A stretch of 64,000 nucleotides of DNA, from NCBI GenBank assembly GCA_019456145.1, contig VRUL01000014.1, positions 79,192 through 143,191 of the forward strand, given 5' to 3'. The notes beneath the pieces were generated by a model, which was given only the letters and a program-made list of their open reading frames with translations, made no database searches and had not been told where the DNA came from. The stretch comes from Planctomycetota bacterium. GTDB taxonomy: Bacteria; Planctomycetota; Phycisphaerae; Sedimentisphaerales; Anaerobacaceae. This document shows, piece after piece, positions 1 through 9,190 of this stretch (position 1 is the stretch's first letter; the number at the start of each line of letters is the position of its first letter). Position numbers and translations under genes: made by a program.

Positions 1-472
1 GATGCGGAAGCTAAAGCCCACTATTGTGTTTGCCCTGTCCCCCGAGGACTATATGGTTGACCATACTATAGCAGGTAAATTAGCTATGACGGCATGTTTT
101 GCAGGCGGAGTTCGCAACATAGAAATAGAGGGCGTAGAATCCTTTGAGCCGGTGCCGTATCTTTATTATATGGACCCGGCAGAAGGGAAGGACCTTTTCG
201 GGAACGACGTCCAGCCACAGATGGTGGTTGATATCAGTTCCACTATTAAGACCAAAGAACAGATGCTTTGCTTTCATGAGAGCCAGAGAAATTGGTTGAG
301 GGCGCATCACCATATGGACGAATACGTGGAATCGATGGAAAGGTGGGCATCGTCGCGGGGAAGTATGATTGGCGTGCCGTATGCAGAAGGTTTCCGACAA
401 CATCTGGGGCATTCCTTTCCCCATGACAATATACTGAAAGCCGAATTAGGGGAATTGGTTCACTTAGTTTGA
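1..472 (+). CDS. PIG-L/LmbE-type deacetylase, C-terminal part (5' end outside window)
   Basis: Reads as the last ~156 residues of a PIG-L family (LmbE-like) N-deacetylase, a zinc enzyme that removes acetyl groups from GlcNAc-type substrates. The recognisable part is the C-terminal half: a segment with [15 protein letters not shown], a HESQRNWLR helix and a closing [14 protein letters not shown] stretch, typical of these proteins. The N-terminal AHPDD-type zinc motif is absent, so the gene almost certainly begins left of base 1 and the methionine at base 2 is internal. It lies 13 bases before a NagB-like deaminase on the same strand; deacetylase followed by deaminase is the logical order for breaking down N-acetylglucosamine derivatives. 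The family is fairly sure, the exact substrate unknown. Confidence 0.75.
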   Translation, partial: MRKLKPTIVFALSPEDYMVDHTIAGKLAMTACFAGGVRNIEIEGVESFEPVPYLYYMDPAEGKDLFGNDVQPQMVVDISSTIKTKEQMLCFHESQRNWLRAHHHMDEYVESMERWASSRGSMIGVPYAEGFRQHLGHSFPHDNILKAELGELVHLV

Positions 473-485
473 GGAGAGACTAATA

Positions 486-1415
486 ATGGCAAGGAAAATA
501 AGTATTTTAGCGCCTGAATGGTGGGATTACACAACGCTGGATGACCAGATTTTAGATGATGCGGCAAAGCTTACTGCCGAAGATATGCTCGGCTTATCAC
601 GGGAAGGTTTCCAGGTAGTATTTTATGATACGCTGGAAGATTTTTATCTGGCCGAGGCCCTGGAGTATATCACAGCCTGGCGGCAGGCGACGGCGGACAA
701 TCCGGCAGGGATTTGCGGACCAATCGGTCCCACAGAACAATTGCCTTTGGCGGCAAGACTTGTCAATGAGTTCGAACTTGACCTGAAAAACGCACACTTC
801 TGGGGAATGGATGAGTGGTACTTAGATGGTAAAGAGGTGGATGAAAATCATCCGCTGTCATTTGCGAAAGCAGATAAGGAGCTTTGCTTCAACCGGATCG
901 ATGAAAAGTTACGTATGCCGGAATCGAATCTGCATTTTCCTAAGGCCGACGTGACGGAATATGTCCAAAGCTGGGAAGGGGTCAGGTGCTTGATTATGCA
1001 GGGCGGACAGGGCGATATAAAACACTGGGCGTTTAACGATCCGGTCAAAAGAGAAAAACCATACAACCAGGCGCCGCCGTCGCCCGATGAATACGGCCGG
1101 CTCTCTACGCGTGTTGTGGATCTTCATCCGGTAACTGTAATGCAGAACGCCCGTACCAGCGGCGGAGGAGTAGTTACCGGCGTGCCAACGAAGGCGATTA
1201 CAGTCGGGCCGGTTCAGACCTGGCAGGCGGAAAAGGTTTCCATCTGGCAGGCAGGAACACACGACAATCCATTTGGGATGCGGCTGACCACCTTGATGAT
1301 ATGCAAAAAAGTAACAGATAGTTCCGTGCCGATGTCATTGCTGGCAAATCATCCCAATGTGCAGTTTAATTTTTACCGGGCCGGTATTGGGTCCTGCACT
1401 GTTGAAATGCATTAA
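486..1415 (+). CDS. glucosamine-6-phosphate deaminase-like protein (NagB family)
   Basis: A 309-residue protein of the NagB/RpiA-like fold. Visible family marks are GMDEWYLDG (equivalent to the catalytic LDEY region of NagB) and [14 protein letters not shown] (equivalent to the GxGxDGHIAFNEP active-site loop). NagB converts glucosamine-6-phosphate to fructose-6-phosphate and ammonia in the cytoplasm. The protein is longer than Escherichia coli NagB (266 residues) and its active-site loop is divergent (QGDIKHW instead of the usual xDGHI), so a related amino-sugar substrate is possible. The start is supported by GAGGAGA nine bases upstream. It probably forms an operon with the deacetylase before it; the next gene is convergent. 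Confidence 0.75.
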   Translation: MARKISILAPEWWDYTTLDDQILDDAAKLTAEDMLGLSREGFQVVFYDTLEDFYLAEALEYITAWRQATADNPAGICGPIGPTEQLPLAARLVNEFELDLKNAHFWGMDEWYLDGKEVDENHPLSFAKADKELCFNRIDEKLRMPESNLHFPKADVTEYVQSWEGVRCLIMQGGQGDIKHWAFNDPVKREKPYNQAPPSPDEYGRLSTRVVDLHPVTVMQNARTSGGGVVTGVPTKAITVGPVQTWQAEKVSIWQAGTHDNPFGMRLTTLMICKKVTDSSVPMSLLANHPNVQFNFYRAGIGSCTVEMH

Positions 1416-1447
1416 ATATCAGTATTTCCAAAAGAGCTAATCCTTTC

Positions 1448-2758
1448 CTACAATCCGTGTAACATCCGCACAGCTTCTTTGACAACAATCGCGGCGGCTT
1501 TAGGGGCAAAGGGACTGCTTCTGACTTCATACCCCCCTTCTATGTACAAATGCTCCGGCGCCAGGTAGCCGGCAGCACCGTTGCAGTGTGTAATCACAAA
1601 TGTATGCTTATAAGGCGCAGCATCCTTAATCGCCCTGCCGATTTCCGTCAGTACCTCACAGCCAATACCTACAAAAGCAATGTCCCCTACTTTCGCCGCT
1701 GTTATATTCAGGGAAGTATGCAGGGAATCTTTTCCTGCATTAGCTTGGCCTCTTGGTTTACCCGGTAGTTTGAGTGTTTTAAAAGATGTTTTGATTTTTC
1801 CGCCGGTGGAAACTTTCCTAATGCCACGGAAAACATGCACCACTTCCTGGCCTAACATTGTTCCCAGCAGGACGGGCTCGGGAATCCAGCCTGGCTCGGT
1901 ATTGAACGAAGGTAGCACCCTGAACCACGGGTCGATATCGCCGGATGCCCCCGCGAACGCAGGAGCGATAGTATTATTTCCAAGAATATTCTCGACAAAC
2001 TGCTCTGCTAATCCCAGGACATCGCCGCTGATTTTTAAGTTCCTGCCTCCCAAAGAGGTAGCGTGTGTCGCATAATCAAAAAGAGCCGCGATTACAGCTC
2101 CATCAGATTTCGCGACCTTCATTACCAGAACTTCCTTGTCGGTCGGGCCATAGGGATTACGGCCGAGTTGTATCGAACTATCTCCAGTGTCGCTGATTTT
2201 CAACTCACGACGGTTAACACCGACCGGACTGTATCCGGCGCCGGTGCCCGTGCGGACCTCGCCAAGATTTTTGAATGCGCTGCGAATTACTTTTATCAGC
2301 TTAGACTTCAGGTTCTCTGTATATTCGAGATTATTTGGGTGTCCTTTTTTCTTATCGATGGTCAGGGTGGGGCCGGCGTGGGTGTGAATGGCGCTTAGAA
2401 AAAGCTCAGATGGCTTGAGCTTGAATTTATCCATTAGAGCTTTTCGCAGATATTCTGCCGTTCCATCATAGAAACCCAGCAGGTCAGTTGAGACCAGCAC
2501 CAGCCGATCGCCATCATTTTCAAATATTACAACACGCGCCGATAACGGGTCGTGAACTCCATTAGATAAATCTGTTCGGGCGGCATAGCCTGCCATTTTA
2601 ACCGGCGTTCCTGGTGTTATATCAATCTTTGAAGTACCAGCACGCAGAATATCTCTATTTTCCCCTGATTGTGCCGGGGAAGTTGTAAACAAAAGACTAA
2701 TAAGAACTAAAACCGCTAAAACGCGACGATTGTGTGAAGAAACAATCACTTTTTTCAT
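1448..2758 (-). CDS. exported neutral/alkaline ceramidase-like hydrolase
   Basis: A 436-residue protein with a signal peptide (hydrophobic stretch after MKKVIVSSHNRR) followed by the N-terminal catalytic domain of neutral/alkaline ceramidases: AGTSKIDITPG at the start, SAIHTHAGPT (zinc-binding His pair), DYATHATSLGG (third His) and FAGASGDIDPW. True neutral ceramidases are about 650-750 residues with an added C-terminal Ig-like domain; this one has only the catalytic region, as is common in planctomycete and acidobacterial homologues that are often just called ceramidase-domain proteins. The substrate may therefore be an amide other than ceramide. The start has AGGAGG seven bases upstream. 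It is convergent with the NagB-like gene, 32 bases apart. Confidence 0.75.
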   Translation of the reverse strand: MKKVIVSSHNRRVLAVLVLISLLFTTSPAQSGENRDILRAGTSKIDITPGTPVKMAGYAARTDLSNGVHDPLSARVVIFENDGDRLVLVSTDLLGFYDGTAEYLRKALMDKFKLKPSELFLSAIHTHAGPTLTIDKKKGHPNNLEYTENLKSKLIKVIRSAFKNLGEVRTGTGAGYSPVGVNRRELKISDTGDSSIQLGRNPYGPTDKEVLVMKVAKSDGAVIAALFDYATHATSLGGRNLKISGDVLGLAEQFVENILGNNTIAPAFAGASGDIDPWFRVLPSFNTEPGWIPEPVLLGTMLGQEVVHVFRGIRKVSTGGKIKTSFKTLKLPGKPRGQANAGKDSLHTSLNITAAKVGDIAFVGIGCEVLTEIGRAIKDAAPYKHTFVITHCNGAAGYLAPEHLYIEGGYEVRSSPFAPKAAAIVVKEAVRMLHGL

Positions 2759-2849
2759 GGTAACCTCCTATGATTTATGGGCCGTGTTGGTTCTAAATAA
2801 TAGCTTGTCATCATAGAGTTTTCAAGAACTTCTAATGGAGTAAAGATTA

Positions 2850-3002
2850 GGAGCATTTTTTGCCTTTGAAATTGGCTTTGATTGGGTTCGTTTTGGGTTC
2901 GTTTTTCCCGCTTGACCAAGTGTCCAATTTTTCATATTCCTTTGTTGTTACGTTATTTACGTTCATTTGACTTTTTCGAAAATTGGGTTCGTTTTGCATA
3001 AA
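2850..3002 (-). repeat. MQNEPN-type dispersed repeat, copy 1
   Basis: Read on the minus strand this encodes MQNEPNFRKSQMNVN and, further on, NEPKTNP followed by ANFKGK. The same order of words with closely similar nucleotide sequence occurs on the plus strand at about 35224-35370. AACGAACCCAA recurs within each copy. I recall this pattern as a frequent interspersed repeat in Phycisphaerae assemblies, often mis-annotated as small proteins. Not a gene. Confidence 0.7.
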
Positions 3003-3222
3003 AAGACTCGATACTGGATACTCGATTCTGTCTCGATTCTTGATTCTCGTGAGTGGTAACATGGGTAATTCCCTTTATATTAGTTCGTATTTAGTATATA
3101 TCCGGTTGAGGCCGGGACGGCCGGTATTATTTATTGACCACAGATTACAGATTGAAATTTTCAAAAGTTTACCTTGCTTACCAAATAGAGGTTTATGGGC
3201 GTATATCTGCTGATACGAAGAC

Positions 3223-3257
3223 TTGGGCTATCTTGCCCTACTCGTGCGGTTCTCCGC
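3223..3257 (-). repeat. dispersed motif with core TTGCCCTACTCGTGCGG, copy 1
   Basis: A 35-base segment whose central 17 bases (TTGCCCTACTCGTGCGG as read on the plus strand) recur in reverse complement at 34953-34987. In both places the motif lies some 220-240 bases before an MQNEPN repeat in the same relative orientation, so the two may belong to one composite repeat. Confidence 0.55.
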
Positions 3258-3522
3258 TAAATCCTTCGCCTACTGGCGATTTACGTTTGCCTTCTGTCAA
3301 ACACGATAGTATTTTAACAGATTTCCAAACATAAGTAAACAAAAAAATGCAAAAAAAGTTTTTTTTATCATTCCTGTGAACCTGCCCTCGAACCGATCGG
3401 GGAGCAAGGATCTAGTTACAATCGCAGCATAAGACGTTTGTCTACTTTCTAACCGGGCTAAATCCAGCCTGAAGAAAAACAACTATAATAAGAAAACCGA
3501 CGTTCTCTTTTTCGCAACTATA

Positions 3523-4998
3523 TCAAGGACCGGTTTCGTAGGCGCCTATGTCCGGTTTGCCATTGCGGTTTCTGCCTTGAATGTCAGTAGCCGGAGCATT
3601 TTCAGCCGTACCGGCGTTAATACATGGCGAACTCGGCTCCAGGTAGTAATCGACTATCCGGTATTTGTTACCTTTGTCAGCGCCCACCAGACTTCTACCG
3701 CCGGCATTTAGTGTCTCTATGGTAGTGGTGGTGTTGTCGGTAATGATAGCATATCGTTGGTCTTTATAGTCCTCTTTTTCAAACAGCACATAAATCAGCT
3801 CACCGACGAAGTGGCCTTCGGGGAATGAGGCGAGAGAATCCACCAATATGGCCCTGTTTAGGTTGGATTTTACTCTGGATGCACTTTCTATTACGGTTCC
3901 TTTTATGGCATCAGGGCCGTTCATAACAAACAATGGGTCAACGTCAATGTTTCCTTCGCCTTTCCAACCGCCTTTGATGTCGGAATAGGTTATAATTGGC
4001 GAGCTTGAAATCAGTAGTATTTCACTGGAGGAATTGTCTCCGCGCATATTGCCCCAAAGGATTGAATTGGTGATTTTCGGAGTCGAATCCCAGCAAAGTA
4101 TACCTGCCCCACTGCTTTGGTGTGACTCGTTGTCGCAGATGGAAGAATTAGTAATTTTGGGTGACGAATCCTGTTGACAGTACAGACCACCACCACTTTC
4201 CTGTGCGAAGTTACAGCTAATAATGCAGTTAGTAATTGTCGGCGAGGAGTTCGTATTGCAATGAAGCCCGCCCCCGCTTTCATATGCATGATTTGCGCTG
4301 ATATTGCAGCTAATAATTTTAGGAGAGGACGAAACATCACAATAAATACCGCCGCCTCGTTTAGCCGAATTGCCGCAAATGATGGTATCAACGATAGTGG
4401 GCGAGCACCCGGCAGTGCAACAGATGCCGCCTCCGCCTCGTCCTCCATTATTGCCAATGATAATACAGTTGGTGATAGTGGGAGAAGAGTAAAATTCGCA
4501 GAAGATGGCACCGCCTGAGGTGCCTGAATTTTTTCTGATTATGCAATTAGTGATGGTGGGAGAAGATTTGAAGCAACAGATTGCACCGCAACGGCCGAAG
4601 CTGGAGCCGCTGCCGTTGTAGCCATTGGTTATTGTGAAACCATCCAGGATAGAGTTAGCGTCCTCGCGTTCTGTGAAAATGAAACCGCATGACGGCTGCT
4701 TTAGAGGGAGGCCTCCTGGGCAGTTGATAATGCAATGTTCGGGGCCGTTTGCGCTCATGACGGATATGGCCTTACCTTTGAAGCGGATGTTGTAATTACC
4801 AAGGCCGGTATACGTGCCATCGGCCACGATGACGGCATCCCCGTCATTGGTATCGTCGATAGCGGCCTGGATGTTATTGAAATCGGCCTGGCCATCGTCG
4901 TCAACGTAGATAATTTTTCCTGCGAAAGTCGGGGCTGTCATCGCCAGGATGAATGCCACTATAAGCGGCGTGATTATGCGATTTGTTCCCGCACTCAT
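3523..4998 (-). CDS. exported right-handed beta-helix protein
   Basis: About 491 residues: a signal peptide (hydrophobic run ending near AGKIIYVDD), then a DFNNIQAAID-type opening and many ~22-27-residue coils of the form SSPTITNCII, the signature of parallel beta-helix proteins related to pectate-lyase-like folds and polymorphic outer membrane repeats. It ends with GRNRNGKPDIGAYE, a motif often found at the end of such secreted proteins. No catalytic residues can be assigned, so it may be a polysaccharide lyase, a binding protein or a surface protein. I place the start at 4998 and not at the upstream in-frame ATG (5043), because CTCCTT (AAGGAG on the coding strand) lies six bases before it and the protein then begins directly with the signal peptide. 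Confidence 0.8.
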   Translation of the reverse strand: MSAGTNRIITPLIVAFILAMTAPTFAGKIIYVDDDGQADFNNIQAAIDDTNDGDAVIVADGTYTGLGNYNIRFKGKAISVMSANGPEHCIINCPGGLPLKQPSCGFIFTEREDANSILDGFTITNGYNGSGSSFGRCGAICCFKSSPTITNCIIRKNSGTSGGAIFCEFYSSPTITNCIIIGNNGGRGGGGICCTAGCSPTIVDTIICGNSAKRGGGIYCDVSSSPKIISCNISANHAYESGGGLHCNTNSSPTITNCIISCNFAQESGGGLYCQQDSSPKITNSSICDNESHQSSGAGILCWDSTPKITNSILWGNMRGDNSSSEILLISSSPIITYSDIKGGWKGEGNIDVDPLFVMNGPDAIKGTVIESASRVKSNLNRAILVDSLASFPEGHFVGELIYVLFEKEDYKDQRYAIITDNTTTTIETLNAGGRSLVGADKGNKYRIVDYYLEPSSPCINAGTAENAPATDIQGRNRNGKPDIGAYETGP

Positions 4999-5477
4999 TT
5001 CGTTCTCCTTGAAAAAAATGTTTTCTAAATGTTTAATTACCAAATTACGGTATCGAAGGCAAGAAAAATAGGACCAAAGTTGGCAGGATTACCGCGTTTT
5101 TAGCCCAAAAGAAGGTAGAAGGGAAAGCTTTTTTTAGTGAATTAGTGGATTTGAGGATTAGAGATTGGTGGATTCTCGATGCTGGATCCCTGCCATATAA
5201 ATGATTAATGATGAGTGATTATTGATTAATTATTTAGATTACCATCCACAAGCTACGCATGTGGCTGCCACCCAAACGAAATGATGAATTGACCCCTAAG
5301 GGGTGAATTATTGATGATTGATTATTGTTGGTGATTCTCCGCTTCACTTCGTTGCGTTCAGAATGACAACAAACTGGATTTTGTTTGTATAAAAGCTTTA
5401 AATCGGGCAGGGTTTCGGGTATAATTACCAGACAAAAAGAACTCCGATGATTTTACAGACTAAAAAGGAGACATACT
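4999..5477. other. intergenic region between divergent genes
   Basis: No gene seen. AT-rich runs of GATTATTGATTAAT-like words occupy 5200-5330, and a 13-base dyad ACCCCT-A-AGGGGT lies at 5292-5304. The stretch CTTCACTTCGTTGCGTTCAG near 5341-5360 resembles a short interspersed word common in such genomes. The promoters of the flanking divergent genes (beta-helix protein and reductase) must lie here, but no strong -35/-10 pair stands out. Confidence 0.4.
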
Positions 5478-6542
5478 ATGAACAACGATAAACTTTCGAG
5501 ACGGAATTTCATTCGTAATACATCGTTGGCGGCGGCTGGTTCTATAGCCGGGGCGCTAGCGAGCGATGGGCAGGCAAAAGGTAAAAAAGATAAACCTATC
5601 GATACATCTAAAATTCTCAACTACAACCCGAAGATGGGCTATCGCAAATTGGGCAAGACGGGGATTATGATATCCGAGGTCAGCTTAGGCGGGCACGGCT
5701 CGCAGGGATTGGAGAACCGGATCGAGGTTTTGGAAAAGGCGGCGGAATTAGGGATAAACTACCTGGATACCAATATCACCGGCGAATGCGAAGAGTACGG
5801 CAAGGCCTTTCGGGGCAATCGAGATAAATGGCATATCGGATTCGCATCGTGGCCGCTGAAGCTTACGACGGAATACGAAAAGGAGCTGTCAAAAGAGCGA
5901 TTCATGCGGGAGATCGACGGCCGGCTGAAACACTACAAGACCGATATGCTGGATATGTGGCGGCCTGTCGGGGCGACGTGGGGCGAAGGGCAAACGGTCC
6001 GGGGGACGATGCTGATGATAAGTCATAAAGTGCTGGATATGACCGTCGAGGTTTTCGAGAAGGCCAAAAAGCAGGGTAAGCTCCGGTGGCTGGGCGTCTC
6101 GGCCCACAATCCGAAGGTATTCCATCGCGTGCTCAAAGAATATCCGCAGTTTTCGGTGATAATTTTCCCGTATCTTTTTTTGACGAAGGAATTCGGGGGG
6201 GACAGCCTTTTGAAGTTAGCGAAGGAAAAGGACGTCGGAGTAATCGGGCTCAAGCCTTTCGGAGCAGGGACAACTTTCGGTCTTAAGCCCCAGCAAATCA
6301 AGGGCAAGGTCGATAAAAGCGCCCATGTGCTCATCAAGGCGATGCTGCAGGAGCGTCGAATCTCAGCGGTGATACCCGGGGTGAATACCACCGGGCAGCT
6401 CGAAGAAAACGTCATTGGCTCATACGATCGCGATACGGCGCTGACGGAAAAAGACAAGGCGGTAATGCGGCGGTGCGCGGAGAACTACCATGCGAACCTT
6501 ACGCCGGAGTATCAATGGCTGCGAGACTGGGAAATAGTATGA
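5478..6542 (+). CDS. Tat-exported aldo/keto reductase-family protein with altered active site
   Basis: A 354-residue protein with a twin-arginine leader (SRRNFIRNTSLAAAG) and then an aldo/keto reductase barrel starting at MGYRKLGKTGIMISEVSLGG. The Asp and Tyr of the usual catalytic tetrad can be matched (NYLDTN and ECEEYGKAF). Where the family normally has a Lys at the end of strand 3 the sequence reads IGFASW, and where it has a His (DLYLLH-type motif) it reads MLDMWRPVG, so two of four catalytic residues appear replaced. It may be a non-canonical or binding-only member. The start has AAGGAG upstream. The stop overlaps the start of the next gene (ATGA), implying translational coupling with a multihaem lipoprotein and hence an envelope redox role. 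Confidence 0.75.
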   Translation: MNNDKLSRRNFIRNTSLAAAGSIAGALASDGQAKGKKDKPIDTSKILNYNPKMGYRKLGKTGIMISEVSLGGHGSQGLENRIEVLEKAAELGINYLDTNITGECEEYGKAFRGNRDKWHIGFASWPLKLTTEYEKELSKERFMREIDGRLKHYKTDMLDMWRPVGATWGEGQTVRGTMLMISHKVLDMTVEVFEKAKKQGKLRWLGVSAHNPKVFHRVLKEYPQFSVIIFPYLFLTKEFGGDSLLKLAKEKDVGVIGLKPFGAGTTFGLKPQQIKGKVDKSAHVLIKAMLQERRISAVIPGVNTTGQLEENVIGSYDRDTALTEKDKAVMRRCAENYHANLTPEYQWLRDWEIV

Positions 6543-6940
6543 GACGGATTTTGACTTTGCTCGCAATCGCAGCGTTTATAATACTCTTGGGGTCATGTAA
6601 TCGCCCGGCTGTCAAGTCGGGTTCGGACGAACCGGAGGTGACTAATCCCCTCGGCGCCAATGCAGCGTGTTATGTGTGCCATATGACATTCGTCCATGAA
6701 GAACTGAGTAAGACCCACCTGCAAGCAAAGGTCGGTTGTATCGACTGCCACGGGATAAGCGCCGATCATGCCAACGACGAAGATATCGGGGCGACGAAGC
6801 CGGATATTACCTTCAAACGTGATAAGGTCGACGCAATGTGCCTCAAGTGCCACGACAGGCACGATATTTCAGCCGAGATGGCTGCGAAGCATAAAACTCA
6901 GCCAATATGCACAGATTGCCACGGTAATCATAAAATCTAA
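6539..6940 (+). CDS. tetrahaem c-type cytochrome lipoprotein
   Basis: About 133 residues. A short hydrophobic leader ends in LLGSC, a lipobox, so the mature protein is probably attached to a membrane by its N-terminal Cys. Four CXXCH haem c motifs follow: CYVCH, CIDCH, CLKCH and CTDCH, with extra His residues that could act as distal ligands. The size and spacing suggest a small cytochrome c3/c7- or NapC-type electron carrier in the periplasm. I chose the ATG at 6539, which overlaps the reductase stop (ATGA), because the leader starts there; the frame is open further upstream. Coupling to the Tat-exported aldo/keto reductase-like protein suggests the two work together. Confidence 0.85.
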   Translation: MRRILTLLAIAAFIILLGSCNRPAVKSGSDEPEVTNPLGANAACYVCHMTFVHEELSKTHLQAKVGCIDCHGISADHANDEDIGATKPDITFKRDKVDAMCLKCHDRHDISAEMAAKHKTQPICTDCHGNHKI

Positions 6941-6972
6941 GGCCGTAAGCAGCCATATTAAGGAGTGAAAAT

Positions 6973-7821
6973 ATGTTAAAGTTAGGTATGCACGTAGATA
7001 ATTGGCGGCACTTCGATGTTACATATGAGGTCCCCTGTCAGTTTGCCAAAGACCACGATATTGAGTACGTCGAGTTCGGAACGATTGACGGGGACTACTT
7101 CATCCAGGCATTGGGATATAATCCCCACATTCCGCTGCACTCTGACCCGTTGAAATTGAAGCAATACCTTGACTCGATGGGATTAAAGGTCTCGCAACTT
7201 GACGCGGCCTATCCGATGTCTTCTCCCGAAGGGCAGCATCGCGGTATCGGCTATACAACCCGCGCTATCAAGTTCGCCAAGGCCCTTGGATGCCCATGCG
7301 TGGACACTACTGACGGCGGCAAGAAACCGGAAGGGTACACCGATGACGAAGTGATGGTACTGATGAAACAGTACTACCGTGTGGTCCTGGAGTGGGCCGA
7401 AAGATACGATATGATTATCAACGTCGAGCCACACGGGCCGTACACTACGAATCCGGACACCATGGAGCAAATCCTAAACTTTTTCGACTCGCCCTATCTG
7501 AGGATGAACTTCGATACGGGCAACACATTCATAGCCGGGCAAGACCCGGTGGCTTTCCTTCGACGATTTCAAGACAAATTATCACATTGTCACATCAAGG
7601 ACGTAAGCGAAGAGCTTGCAAAGGCTGTGCGCGGTGGGGAAACCGGAATCGCGACATCCGTTATCAGTATTGGTGAAGGGGTCAACGCTGATAACATTGC
7701 CGGCTGTATCGAACTACTCAAGGAGATCAAGTGGGATGGTGTCATGTCCATAGAATGTGAAGCAGCTCCCGGCACAGTCGAGAAAAGCCTTGAGTGGCTA
7801 CGCAAGGAAATTGCCCGATAG
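6973..7821 (+). CDS. sugar phosphate isomerase/epimerase (AP endonuclease family 2 TIM barrel)
   Basis: A 282-residue cytoplasmic protein without a leader. It has the xylose-isomerase-like TIM barrel typical of sugar isomerases/epimerases: metal ligands are likely in INVEPHGPY (Glu and His), MNFDTGNTF (Asp), SHCHIKDV (His) and MSIECEA (C-terminal Glu). The start has AAGGAG upstream and lies 32 bases after the cytochrome gene on the same strand, so it may be in the same transcription unit. It is convergent with the Gfo/Idh/MocA gene next to it. Such isomerases are commonly paired with Gfo/Idh/MocA dehydrogenases in inositol or rare-sugar degradation; the substrate here cannot be told. Confidence 0.8.
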   Translation: MLKLGMHVDNWRHFDVTYEVPCQFAKDHDIEYVEFGTIDGDYFIQALGYNPHIPLHSDPLKLKQYLDSMGLKVSQLDAAYPMSSPEGQHRGIGYTTRAIKFAKALGCPCVDTTDGGKKPEGYTDDEVMVLMKQYYRVVLEWAERYDMIINVEPHGPYTTNPDTMEQILNFFDSPYLRMNFDTGNTFIAGQDPVAFLRRFQDKLSHCHIKDVSEELAKAVRGGETGIATSVISIGEGVNADNIAGCIELLKEIKWDGVMSIECEAAPGTVEKSLEWLRKEIAR

Positions 7822-7852
7822 ACAACAGCCTCCTGCATGTAAGGGACGGTCT

Positions 7853-9181
7853 TTATACCTTATCAGGTATTACCCATGGATGCCTGTACGTACGTTTCAA
7901 ATATTTATTGGCTTGCGGGGCATTGACAAAGGATTCGGTTTTCGGTTCGAACGTTAGTTTTTGATTACCCGCTCGATACGATATGTTGGCTAGATGGCAG
8001 AGTAACACCGAATAATGACCTTGTTCTACATCCGCATTAGGTTTCCTGCGGGTTCGGATACAATCAATGAAATTGTCCTGATGCTCTTTATCCGCCTGAC
8101 GGCCATACTCGGAATGAGCTAATTCGCCATTTGAATCGTATGCCTGCCAACCGCCTCCATGCCTGCCAACGTACATAAAGCCTTCGGTACCCAGTACCTC
8201 AATTTTGGTGCTGCTGAACGGCCAGTTAGGGAATTTGTCCGAATCCCGGATGCTCGACGGCGTCTTCTTCATATAAGGCATCCAGAGAGCCGACTCAAGC
8301 AATAATGTAAATTCACCATACTCATACGTGGCCAACTGAGTATCTGGAATTTCTCTACCATCCCGAAGAACGTTAACCCCGCCAGCATGAGAGACTGTTT
8401 CGGGATAAGGCTTGTCACCGAACAAGTACCTGGCCGAATCTAATTGATGAATGGCATCACCGGCTATCGGCCCGCAGCTATACTCCCATTGATTCAGCCA
8501 ACGGCGATTCGGGTTATATGGCAGCTTGGGAGCAGGTCCACACCACATATCATAATTAAATCCTTCAGGGACAGGCCGACTGGCCCCTTTCCTCATCATT
8601 GAATGTTTCATCATATTAAAGACACGGACAAGGTACACTTTACCAAGTTTGCCGGACCTTATGTACTCGGCGGCGTTTTTCATATACGGGGCACTGCGCG
8701 TCTGCATGCCTACCTGCACAACACGCTTGTATTTTCGCGCAGCTTCAATCATCTTTCTCCCCTCCCAAACGTTATGAGCCATGGGCTTTTCCACATAGAC
8801 ATCTTTTCCCGCCTGGCAGGCCATAATGGTTCCAAGGGCGTGCCAGTGGTCAGGTGTGGCATTTATGATTACATCTACGTTGGGATCATCGAAAATCCTC
8901 CTAAAATCCTGCACCATCTTCGGCTTTTTGTTTTGAGCCTCTTCCACCAAGCTTCTTGCCCTGGCAAAGCGTCTGCTATCGGCGTCACAAAGATATGCAA
9001 CCTCTGCGTCCGGCCGGCTGGCAAACCTTTCAGCCAGGTACGTTCCCCGTCCGCCAAGTCCCATCACACCAATGATAATTTTCTCATTTGCAGCATAGCT
9101 TCTACTTTTGGGCAGCAATGTTAATGCGCTCAACATACCTAATGAACCCTTCACAAACTCTCGGCGATTCAATGATTTCAT
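7853..9181 (-). CDS. Gfo/Idh/MocA-family oxidoreductase, Tat-exported
   Basis: A 442-residue protein: a twin-arginine leader (NRREFVKGSLGMLSALTLL), then a Rossmann NAD(P)-binding domain (GVMGLGGRGTYLAERF), the family motif EKPMAHNVWEG containing the catalytic-type Lys, and a C-terminal alpha/beta domain with DAIHQLDSARYLFG. Family members oxidise or epimerise sugars and inositols using NAD(P). Exported versions like this are abundant in Planctomycetota; how they get cofactor is often unclear, but glucose-fructose oxidoreductase is a precedent with tightly bound NADP. The start has AAGGAG upstream. The nitrilase gene lies ten bases upstream on the same strand, so the two are probably co-transcribed. 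Confidence 0.85.
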   Translation of the reverse strand: MKSLNRREFVKGSLGMLSALTLLPKSRSYAANEKIIIGVMGLGGRGTYLAERFASRPDAEVAYLCDADSRRFARARSLVEEAQNKKPKMVQDFRRIFDDPNVDVIINATPDHWHALGTIMACQAGKDVYVEKPMAHNVWEGRKMIEAARKYKRVVQVGMQTRSAPYMKNAAEYIRSGKLGKVYLVRVFNMMKHSMMRKGASRPVPEGFNYDMWCGPAPKLPYNPNRRWLNQWEYSCGPIAGDAIHQLDSARYLFGDKPYPETVSHAGGVNVLRDGREIPDTQLATYEYGEFTLLLESALWMPYMKKTPSSIRDSDKFPNWPFSSTKIEVLGTEGFMYVGRHGGGWQAYDSNGELAHSEYGRQADKEHQDNFIDCIRTRRKPNADVEQGHYSVLLCHLANISYRAGNQKLTFEPKTESFVNAPQANKYLKRTYRHPWVIPDKV

Positions 9182-9190
9182 TTTTTCTCC

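Larger units (their letters stand above)
2759..3522. other. gene-free region carrying dispersed repeats
   Basis: No convincing gene. From left to right it holds the MQNEPN-type repeat on the minus strand (about 2850-3002), a low-complexity block of TCGATAC/TCGATTC-type words (about 3005-3050), a GGCCG-gga-CGGCC dyad near 3109-3122 and a second dispersed motif with the core TTGCCCTACTCGTGCGG (3223-3257). Short open frames here read the repeats and are not genes. Confidence 0.6.

Noticed and set aside
2847..3062. small minus-strand protein containing MQNEPN
   Set aside because: It only translates an interspersed repeat that occurs again at 35224-35370.
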